Assembly: GCF_045032955.1 (NCBI RefSeq)
Contig: NZ_JBJFZU010000010.1
Coordinates: forward strand, 62,001-126,000
Reading direction: 5' to 3'
Source of the DNA: Ornithinicoccus sp045032955
GTDB taxonomy: Bacteria > Actinomycetota > Actinomycetes > Actinomycetales > Dermatophilaceae
Length of the DNA stretch: 64,000 nt
Shown: piece by piece, positions 58,106 through 64,000 of the stretch
How positions within the stretch are numbered: position 1 is the stretch's first letter
Layout of the letters: each line of letters begins with the position of its first letter
The notes under the pieces: generated by a model
Databases searched by the model: none
Seen by the model: only the letters and a program-made list of their open reading frames with translations
Told to the model about the DNA's origin: nothing
Program-made: the position numbers and the translations under genes

Positions 58106-59713
58106 GTGGCGAAGCAGCTGGAGTTCAACGACAAGGCGCGCAAGTCGCTGGAGCGGGGCGTCGACGCCCTGGCCAACGCCGTCAAGGTGACGCTCGGCCC
58201 GAAGGGCCGCAACGTCGTCCTGGACAAGAAGTGGGGCGCCCCCACCATCACCAACGACGGCGTGACCATCGCCCGTGAGGTCGAGCTGGAGGACCCGTAC
58301 GAGAACCTCGGGGCCCAGCTGGCCAAGGAGGTCGCGACCAAGACCAACGACGTCGCCGGCGACGGCACCACCACCGCCACCGTGCTGGCCCAGGCCATGG
58401 TCAAGGAGGGCCTGCGCAACGTGGCCGCCGGCGCCGCCCCCTCGGGTCTCAAGCGCGGCATCGACGCCGCCGTCACGGCCATCAACGACCGCCTGCTGGA
58501 GACCGCGCGCGAGCTCGAGGGCCGCGACGAGATCGCCCAGGTGGCCGGGCTGTCCGCCCAGGACCCGGAGATCGGCGAGCTCATCGCCGACGCCTTCGAC
58601 AAGGTCGGCAAGGACGGCGTCATCACCGTCGAGGAGTCCTCGACCACTGCGATGGCGCTCGATTTCACCGAGGGTATGCAGTTCGACAAGGGCTACCTCT
58701 CGCCGTACTTCGTGACGGACACCGACCGGATGGAGGCCGTCCTGGAGGACGCCCTCGTGCTGCTGCACCAGGGCAAGATCTCCAAGGTCGCCGACCTGCT
58801 CCCGCTGCTGGAGAAGGTCGTCGGCGAGGGCAAGCCGCTGCTGATCATCGCCGAGGACGTCGAGGCCGAGGCCCTGTCGACCCTGGTGGTCAACAAGGTC
58901 CGCGGCACGTTCAACGCCGTCGCGATCAAGGCGCCGGGCTTCGGTGACCGCCGCAAGGCGATGCTGCAGGACATGGCCATCCTCACCGGTGGCCAGGTCG
59001 TCGCCGAGGAGGTCGGGCTGTCCCTGGACTCGGTCGGCCTCGAGGTGCTCGGCAGCGCCCGCCGGATCGTCTCCACCAAGGACACCACGACCATCGTCGA
59101 GGGCAACGGCGACGCGCAGGCCGTCCAGGACCGGGTGGCCCAGCTGCAGGCCGAGTCGGCCGCGTCCGACTCCGACTGGGACAAGGAGAAGCTCGCCGAG
59201 CGGATCGCCAAGCTCGCCGGCGGCGTCTGCGTCATCCAGGTCGGTGCCCACACCGAGGTGGAGCTCAAGGAGAAGAAGCACCGCATCGAGGACGCCGTCT
59301 CGGCGACCCGCGCGGCCATCGAGGAGGGCATCGTCGCCGGTGGCGGGTCCGCCCTGGTGCACGCCGCCTCGGCGGTCGACGACCTGGACCTGTCCGGTGA
59401 CGAGGCCGTCGGTGCCGCGGTCGTCCGCCGCTCGGTGGCCGAGCCGCTGCGCTGGATCGCGGAGAACGCGGGTCTGCAGGGCTACGTCGCGACCACCAAG
59501 GTGGCCGAGATGGGCGTGGGCCACGGCCTGAACGCGGCGACCGGTGAGTACGGCGACCTGTTCGCCGCCGGCGTCATCGACCCGGTCAAGGTCACCCGTT
59601 CGGCGCTGCGCAACGCGGCCTCGATCGCCGCCATGGTGCTCACCACGGACACCCTGGTCGTGGACAAGCCCGAGGACGACGACGAGGGCCACAGCCACGG
59701 GCACAGCCACTGA
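58106..59713 (+). CDS. groEL: Chaperonin GroEL1 (His-rich C-terminus)
   Basis: A 535-residue chaperonin. ATP-binding and family motifs: TLGPKGRNVVLDKKWGAPTITNDGVTIA, NDVAGDGTTTATVLAQAM, GFGDRRKAMLQDMAILTGG, and VVAGGGSALVHA. The C-terminus is DDDEGHSHGHSH, the His-rich tail typical of actinobacterial GroEL1 next to groES, instead of the Gly-Gly-Met tail of GroEL2. A second groEL is therefore likely elsewhere. GTG at 58106 is chosen for AAAGGAG upstream and the AKQLEFND start; the frame is open to 58064. A strong terminator follows. Confidence 0.97.
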   Translation: MAKQLEFNDKARKSLERGVDALANAVKVTLGPKGRNVVLDKKWGAPTITNDGVTIAREVELEDPYENLGAQLAKEVATKTNDVAGDGTTTATVLAQAMVKEGLRNVAAGAAPSGLKRGIDAAVTAINDRLLETARELEGRDEIAQVAGLSAQDPEIGELIADAFDKVGKDGVITVEESSTTAMALDFTEGMQFDKGYLSPYFVTDTDRMEAVLEDALVLLHQGKISKVADLLPLLEKVVGEGKPLLIIAEDVEAEALSTLVVNKVRGTFNAVAIKAPGFGDRRKAMLQDMAILTGGQVVAEEVGLSLDSVGLEVLGSARRIVSTKDTTTIVEGNGDAQAVQDRVAQLQAESAASDSDWDKEKLAERIAKLAGGVCVIQVGAHTEVELKEKKHRIEDAVSATRAAIEEGIVAGGGSALVHAASAVDDLDLSGDEAVGAAVVRRSVAEPLRWIAENAGLQGYVATTKVAEMGVGHGLNAATGEYGDLFAAGVIDPVKVTRSALRNAASIAAMVLTTDTLVVDKPEDDDEGHSHGHSH

Positions 59714-59732
59714 GCTGAGCCCCTTGCACGAC

Positions 59733-59771
59733 GCAGGCCCGGCAGGAACATCACGTTCCTGCCGGGCCTGC
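59733..59771. terminator. Terminator between groEL and whiB3
   Basis: A 17-bp perfect stem (GCAGGCCCGGCAGGAAC with its complement) and an ATCAC loop, followed by TTCGT. It lies between the convergent groEL and whiB3 genes and can serve both. Confidence 0.9.
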
Positions 59772-59809
59772 TTCGTGCCGGGCCGGGTGTCGGCCGCGGC
59801 TGCCGGGGA

Positions 59810-60118
59810 TCAGCCCCCGGGGTGCCGGCGCGGCGGTGCCGCGTCCTCCTGCTCGTAGTGGGCTGCCCGCTCCTCCTCGGTCATCCCGCCCCAGACCCCG
59901 TAGGGCTCCCGGACCGTGAGGGCGTGCGTGCGGCACCGCTGCAGCACCGGGCAGCCGGCGCACACGGTCTTGGCCCGCTCGTCCCGGCGGCGCCGGGCGG
60001 GGCCGCGCTCACCCTCGGGATGGAAGAAGACCTCGGGGCTGGTGGTCCGGCAGGCCCCCTCGAACTGCCACTCCCACAGGTCCGCGACGGGACCCGGCTG
60101 GTGTGCACTGTCAGCCAC
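59810..60118 (-). CDS. whiB3: WhiB-family Fe-S regulator, WhiB3-type
   Basis: A 102-residue WhiB protein. The four Fe-S cysteines lie in FEGACRTTSPEVFFHPEGE and AKTVCAGCPVLQRCRTHAL, followed by the SigA-binding EPYGVWGGMTEEER. A position next to groEL1 and guaB2 identifies it as the WhiB3 orthologue of the mycobacterial block. WhiB3 links redox state to metabolism through its 4Fe-4S cluster. The GTG at 60118 is chosen because GAGAGGAG lies 9 nt upstream; a GTG at 60145 would add nine residues containing that site. Divergent from guaB2 (94 nt). Confidence 0.88.
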   Translation of the reverse strand: MADSAHQPGPVADLWEWQFEGACRTTSPEVFFHPEGERGPARRRRDERAKTVCAGCPVLQRCRTHALTVREPYGVWGGMTEEERAAHYEQEDAAPPRRHPGG

Positions 60119-60212
60119 GGGAAGGGGCTCCTCTCGGAGGGACACGGACGGACCGATCGTACTGTGCCCTCCTGCCCACGGACGAACAGCCGCCCACGCC
60201 TAGACTCGGACC

Positions 60213-61727
60213 ATGACCTCCGGTGACACCCCCGGCCCGCACGACCCCTTCGCGACCCTCGGGCTGACCTACGACGACGTGCTCCTGCTGCCCGGGGAGA
60301 CCGACCTCTCCCCGGACGAGATCGACACCACCAGCCGGCTGACGAGGGAGATCTCCCTGCGGCTGCCGCTGGTGTCGGCGGCGATGGACACCGTCACCGA
60401 GGCCCGGATGGCGATCGCGATGGCGCGCCAGGGGGGCATCGGGATCCTGCACCGCAACCTCTCGATCGAGGACCAGGCCTACCAGGTGGACCTGGTCAAG
60501 CGCACCCAGACCGGTCGGATCACGAACCCGGTGACGATCGGCCCGGACGCCACCCTGGAGGACCTTGACCACGTCTGCGGCGAGTACCGCGTCTCCGGGC
60601 TCCCGGTCGTCGACGAGGGTGGCCACCTGCTCGGCATCTGCACCAACCGCGACCTGCGCTTCACCCCGGTCGCCGAGTGGGACCGGACCCTGGTCCGCGA
60701 CGTGATGACCCCGACGCCGCTGGTGACCGCCCCGGCGGACGTCAGCCGGGAGGAGGCGACCGCCGTGCTGCGGGCGCACAAGCGCGAGCGGCTGCCGCTG
60801 GTGGACGAGGAGGGCCGGCTGCAGGGGCTCATCACCGTCAAGGACTTCGTCAAGAGCGAGCAGTACCCGTTCGCCTCGAACGACGCTCAGGGACGGCTGC
60901 TCGTCGGCGCCGCGATCGGCTACTTCGGTGACGCCTGGGAGCGGGCCACCACCCTGGTGGACGCGGGGGTGGACGTGCTGGTGGCCGACACCGCGCACGG
61001 TCACGTGCGGATGCTCACCGACATGGTCCGCCGGCTGAAGAGCGACCCCGCCACCCGGCACGTCCAGGTGGTGGGCGGCAACGTCGCGACCGGCGCCGGT
61101 GCCGCCGCCTTCGTCGAGGCGGGGGCGGACGCGGTGAAGGTGGGGGTCGGCCCCGGGGCCATCTGCACGACCCGGGTGGTGACCGGGGTCGGGGTGCCGC
61201 AGCTGACCGCGGTGCACGAGGCATACCGGGTGGCGCGGGAGGCGGACGTCCCGGTGATCGCCGACGGTGGGATGAAGTACTCCGGCGACATCGCCAAGGC
61301 GCTGGTCGCCGGCGCCGAGTCGGTGATGATGGGCTCGATGCTGGCCGGCTGCGAGGAGAGCCCGGGGGAGCTGATCTTCGTCAACGGCAAGCAGTTCAAG
61401 AGCTACCGCGGGATGGGCTCGCTGGCCGCGATGAGCTCGCGCGGCAAGGCCTCCTTCTCCAAGGACCGCTACTTCCAGGCGGAGGTGGCCAGCGACGACC
61501 AGCTCGTCCCCGAGGGGGTCGAGGGCAAGGTCGCCTACCGGGGCATGGCCAGCGCCGTGGTGCACCAGATGGCAGGCGGGCTGCGGCAGGCGATGTTCTA
61601 CGTGGGTGCCCGCTCGGTGCCCGAGCTGCGAGAGCGGGGTCGCTTCGTGCGGATCACCCAGGCCAGCCTGCAGGAGTCCCACCCGCACGACATCGAGATG
61701 ACCGCCCAGGCCCCCAACTACGGCTGA
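60213..61727 (+). CDS. guaB: Inosine-5'-monophosphate dehydrogenase GuaB (GuaB2)
   Basis: A 504-residue enzyme oxidising IMP to XMP, the committed step to GMP. TIM barrel start TYDDVLLLPGETDLSPDEIDT, a CBS pair inserted at ~110-230 (VCGEYRVSGLPVVDEGG, AVLRAHKRERLPLVDEEG), NAD/IMP site VADTAHGH, catalytic Cys in VGVGPGAICTTRVVTG, and the flap YRGMGSLAAM with YRGMASAV. ATG with TAGACT 6 nt upstream (leaderless type). Followed by guaB3 after 64 nt with its own leaderless-type box. Confidence 0.97.
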   Translation: MTSGDTPGPHDPFATLGLTYDDVLLLPGETDLSPDEIDTTSRLTREISLRLPLVSAAMDTVTEARMAIAMARQGGIGILHRNLSIEDQAYQVDLVKRTQTGRITNPVTIGPDATLEDLDHVCGEYRVSGLPVVDEGGHLLGICTNRDLRFTPVAEWDRTLVRDVMTPTPLVTAPADVSREEATAVLRAHKRERLPLVDEEGRLQGLITVKDFVKSEQYPFASNDAQGRLLVGAAIGYFGDAWERATTLVDAGVDVLVADTAHGHVRMLTDMVRRLKSDPATRHVQVVGGNVATGAGAAAFVEAGADAVKVGVGPGAICTTRVVTGVGVPQLTAVHEAYRVAREADVPVIADGGMKYSGDIAKALVAGAESVMMGSMLAGCEESPGELIFVNGKQFKSYRGMGSLAAMSSRGKASFSKDRYFQAEVASDDQLVPEGVEGKVAYRGMASAVVHQMAGGLRQAMFYVGARSVPELRERGRFVRITQASLQESHPHDIEMTAQAPNYG

Positions 61728-61791
61728 GGAACCCGTGCCCGCAGGGCGGGTCACGGCCGGGAGGAGCCGCCGCGGCAGGTAGCCTGACCCG

Positions 61792-62913
61792 GTGAGCGAG
61801 ATCGAGATAGGACGCGGAAAACGAGGCCGTCGGGCGTACTCCTTCGACGACATCGCGGTGGTGCCGTCGCGGCGGACCCGTGACCCGGAGGACGTCTCGA
61901 TCAGCTGGCAGATCGATGCCTACCACTTCGAGCTCCCGGTGATCGCGGCACCGATGGACTCGGTGGTCTCCCCGTCGACCGCGATCGCGATCGGCCGGCT
62001 CGGCGGGGTCGGCGTCCTGGACCTCGAGGGGCTGTGGACCCGCTACGACGACCCCACCGACGCGCTCGCCGAGATCGCGGCGCTGGAGGGTGAGGCGGCG
62101 ACCGCCAGGATGCGCGAGCTGTATGCCGCGCCGGTCCGCGCGGAGCTCATCACCGAGCGGCTGCGCCAGGTGCGCCAGGCCGGGGTCACCGTGGCCGGTG
62201 CCCTCTCCCCGCAGCGCACCCAGCAGTACTGGAAGGCGGTGGTCGACGCCGGGGTCGACCTCTTCGTGATCAGGGGCACCACGGTCTCGGCCGAGCACGT
62301 CTCCAGCCGGCAGGAGCCGCTCAACCTCAAGCGCTTCATCTACGAGCTCGACGTCCCGGTGATCGTCGGTGGCGCCAGCACCTACACGGCCGCACTGCAC
62401 CTGATGCGGACCGGGGCGGCCGGCGTGCTGGTCGGCTTCGGTGGTGGGTCCACGCACCGCACCCGCACCGCCCTCGGCATCCACGCCCCGTTCGCGACGG
62501 CCATCGCGGACGTGGCCGCCGCCCGCCGCGACTACCTGGACGAGTCCGGGGGCCGCTACGTGCACGTCATCGCGGACGGCGGCACCAGCGTCTCCGGCGA
62601 GCTCGTCAAGGCCGTCGCCTGCGGTGCCGACGCGGTCGTGCTCGGCGCGGCCCTGGCGCGGGCGCAGGAGGCCCCCGGCGGTGGGTTCCACTGGGGGAGC
62701 GAGGCCCACCACCCGGAGCTGCCGCGCGGGGAGAAGGTGCACGTGGGCACCGTCGGGACCCTGGAGGAGGTCCTCGTCGGCCCGGCCCGGACCGCCGACG
62801 GCACGACCAACATGATGGGCGCCCTGCGCCACGCCATGGCGACCACCGGGTATACGGACCTCAAGGAGTTCCAGCGCGTCGAGGTGGTGGTGGCTCCCTA
62901 TGGCGAACGCTGA
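61792..62913 (+). CDS. guaB3: GuaB3 family IMP dehydrogenase-related protein
   Basis: A 373-residue IMPDH/GMPR-fold protein without CBS domains. Family features: GKRGRRAYSFDDIAVVPSRRTRDPEDVS, PVIAAPMDSVVSP, DLFVIRGTTVSAEHV, VIADGGTSVSGELVKAVACGADAVVLG, and HVGTVGTLEEVLVGPA. The catalytic loop reads GFGGGSTHRTRT; the cysteine of GuaB (GPGAICTTR) is not there. GuaB3 members have been proposed to act as GMP reductases; function here is inferred. GTG start with TAGCCT 6 nt upstream. The 3' end overlaps the next gene by 14 nt. Confidence 0.92.
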   Translation: MSEIEIGRGKRGRRAYSFDDIAVVPSRRTRDPEDVSISWQIDAYHFELPVIAAPMDSVVSPSTAIAIGRLGGVGVLDLEGLWTRYDDPTDALAEIAALEGEAATARMRELYAAPVRAELITERLRQVRQAGVTVAGALSPQRTQQYWKAVVDAGVDLFVIRGTTVSAEHVSSRQEPLNLKRFIYELDVPVIVGGASTYTAALHLMRTGAAGVLVGFGGGSTHRTRTALGIHAPFATAIADVAAARRDYLDESGGRYVHVIADGGTSVSGELVKAVACGADAVVLGAALARAQEAPGGGFHWGSEAHHPELPRGEKVHVGTVGTLEEVLVGPARTADGTTNMMGALRHAMATTGYTDLKEFQRVEVVVAPYGER

Positions 62914-64000
62914 GCACGGGTCGATGACCGTCAGCCAGGACCCGGTCCACGTGCGTCGCCGCCGGGTGGTGCTGATCGGACTGCTGGTCGCCCTGCTCGT
63001 CGTCGGGTGGGGTCTGACCCGGGTCCTCGGCGGCGGCGACGGTGCCGCCGCACCGGCCGCGCAGGAGAACGGCGAGGCTGCTGCGTCCGGGACCGACGAC
63101 GCCGGGGATGCCGAGGACTCCGGCGACGGAGACGCCGAGACCGCCGAGGGTTCGACCGAGGACGACGGCAACGGCGACGGCGACCCCACGACGGAGGCCG
63201 AGGCCGAGTTCTGGCAGCAGCAGCCCGGCGACCCCGAGCACGCCAGCGACACCACCGCCCTGGAGCAGGTCGACTACCTCACCGGCGGGCTCACACCGAA
63301 GTCGGTGATGGCCTCCGGGCACGGGCTGATGATCGCCAACAACATGATGTACAGCCACACCTCGACCGTCTTCGACAGCCGGACCCGGGAGCAGGTCGCG
63401 GTGCTGGACGACTCCCTGGAGCTGGCCGACTTCGGGATCGAGGGGCACCCGGGCACCTCGAAGGGGTCGCCGGTGGAGGCGGTCTGGACCGAGGACGGGC
63501 GCTACGCCTACGTCTCGCAGTACACGATGTACGGCGAGAACTTCGGCGTCGAGGGCTTCGACGCCTGCACCCGGGACAGCGGCGTCGGACGTTCGTTCGT
63601 CTACCGCTTCGACGCGCAGGAGATGGACTGGGACCAGGTGATCGGGGTCGGCGCGGTGCCCAAGTACCTGGCGATCAGCCCGGACCAGTCACGGCTGCTG
63701 GTGAGCAACTGGTGCGACGAGACCATCTCGGTCATCGACACCGAGAAGGCCGAGGAGGTCGGCGTCATCCCGCTGTCGGCGGCACCCCGGGGCATCGTCA
63801 TCATGCCCGACAACAGGACCGCCTACGCGGTGGCGATGTATGCCGAGCAGCTCTACAAGCTCGACCTCGAGGAGGGCAGCGCCGAGGTCGTGATGAGCAC
63901 GGCGCTGCGACCGCGGCACCTGAACCTCGCCGACGAGGGCCGCACCCTCTACCTCACCACCAGCGCCGGCAACACGATCTTCAAGATCGACACCAGCACC
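62900..64000 (+). CDS. Membrane-anchored YncE-like beta-propeller protein (3' end outside window)
   Basis: A frame open from ATG 62900 (or 62924) through the right edge; 367 residues are visible. A cytosolic N-terminus, one membrane helix (VVLIGLLVALLVVGWGLTRVL) and a ~60-residue acidic Asp/Glu/Gly-rich linker lead to an extracytoplasmic propeller: MIANNMMYSHTSTVFD, PVEAVWTEDGRYAYVSQY, KYLAISPDQSRLLVSNWCDETISVIDTE, RGIVIMPDNRTAYAVAM, HLNLADEGRTLYLTTSAGN. These YVTN/YncE-type blades suggest a binding or lactonase-like protein of unknown ligand. It overlaps guaB3 by 14 nt if 62900 is the start. Confidence 0.75.
   Translation, partial: MANAEHGSMTVSQDPVHVRRRRVVLIGLLVALLVVGWGLTRVLGGGDGAAAPAAQENGEAAASGTDDAGDAEDSGDGDAETAEGSTEDDGNGDGDPTTEAEAEFWQQQPGDPEHASDTTALEQVDYLTGGLTPKSVMASGHGLMIANNMMYSHTSTVFDSRTREQVAVLDDSLELADFGIEGHPGTSKGSPVEAVWTEDGRYAYVSQYTMYGENFGVEGFDACTRDSGVGRSFVYRFDAQEMDWDQVIGVGAVPKYLAISPDQSRLLVSNWCDETISVIDTEKAEEVGVIPLSAAPRGIVIMPDNRTAYAVAMYAEQLYKLDLEEGSAEVVMSTALRPRHLNLADEGRTLYLTTSAGNTIFKIDTST

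Noticed and set aside
57380..59710. 776-codon minus-strand ORF opposite groES/groEL
   Set aside because: Antisense to the chaperonin genes, and it would run through the CIRCE/promoter region.
1..64000. CRISPR arrays, insertion sequences, prophage or integrase genes, rRNA
   Set aside because: None seen: no spaced identical repeats, transposase or integrase motifs, and gene order follows conserved actinobacterial blocks throughout.

Overview
The window is a 64 kb, very GC-rich chromosomal segment from an actinobacterium. Markers are two WhiB proteins, AdnAB helicase-nuclease, SigR/RsrA, ribosomal protein bL37, a GroEL with a His-rich tail, GuaB3 and many GTG starts. Gene content would fit the Intrasporangiaceae/Ornithinimicrobium-Serinicoccus group, but that genus-level guess is inference. 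Nearly all DNA is core genome. I see no insertion sequence, prophage, CRISPR array, rRNA or plasmid-type gene.

Layout. (1) 1-8.0 kb: a phenylacetate-type isomerase/hydratase (cut by the left edge) with a PaaX regulator, a DUF3117 protein, then O-methyltransferase <> sigE-htrA-tatB, mrp, a DUF1003 protein and an MgtE_N/CBS protein. This parallels the mycobacterial Rv1211-Rv1234 order, but no anti-sigma gene lies between sigE and htrA. (2) 8.0-17 kb: a small ORF, a GSP17M-like membrane protein, aminopeptidase P, a Thr/Ser exporter, a lipoprotein, a PHP phosphoesterase, a DEAD-box helicase, GlsB/YeaQ, DUF3107 and a TetR regulator. (3) 17-37 kb: adnA-adnB, a phosphotransferase-fold protein lacking catalytic residues, nudC-uvrD2, whiB7 with a long leader, a ThiF-like protein, a zincin-2 family protein, moaE, a YlbL-type PDZ/Lon protease, a PPA1309 protein, UPF0182 and initiator tRNA. 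This matches the Rv3202c-Rv3193c block. (4) 37-50 kb: an M16 peptidase pair. A six-gene minus-strand run (aminotransferase-SRAP-hydrolase-aroA-rsgA-hisN) is divergent from sigR-rsrA. Then come bL37, a 33-residue peptide gene and two membrane HD-domain proteins. (5) 50-64 kb: sodN, tsaB-rimI-tsaD, trkH-trkA, two stand-alone genes, then groES-groEL1-whiB3-guaB2-guaB3 (the Rv3421c-Rv3410c block) and a beta-propeller protein cut by the right edge.

How the genes work together. Several modules deal with stress. SigE/HtrA serves the envelope, SigR/RsrA thiol-oxidative stress, SodN superoxide, GroES/GroEL protein folding under two CIRCE operators, and WhiB7 ribosome-targeting antibiotics. AdnAB and UvrD2 handle DNA breaks, and TsaB/TsaD with RimI act on tRNA and ribosomal proteins.

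The most interesting non-coding structure is the whiB7 leader (28,061-28,560). It has an AT-rich box before the -35, a 68-codon leader ORF with a strong Shine-Dalgarno, a terminator hairpin, and a segment inside the leader ORF able to pair with the terminator's 5' arm. That is a readable terminator/antiterminator switch. Second is the sigR promoter region, where three contiguous 16-bp repeats each look like an ECF -35 box and the last one supplies the GGGAAT of the predicted SigR promoter. Many genes have a TANNNT box 6-9 nt before the start codon and no Shine-Dalgarno, pointing to leaderless transcripts. All motif pairings and coordinates were worked out by eye.
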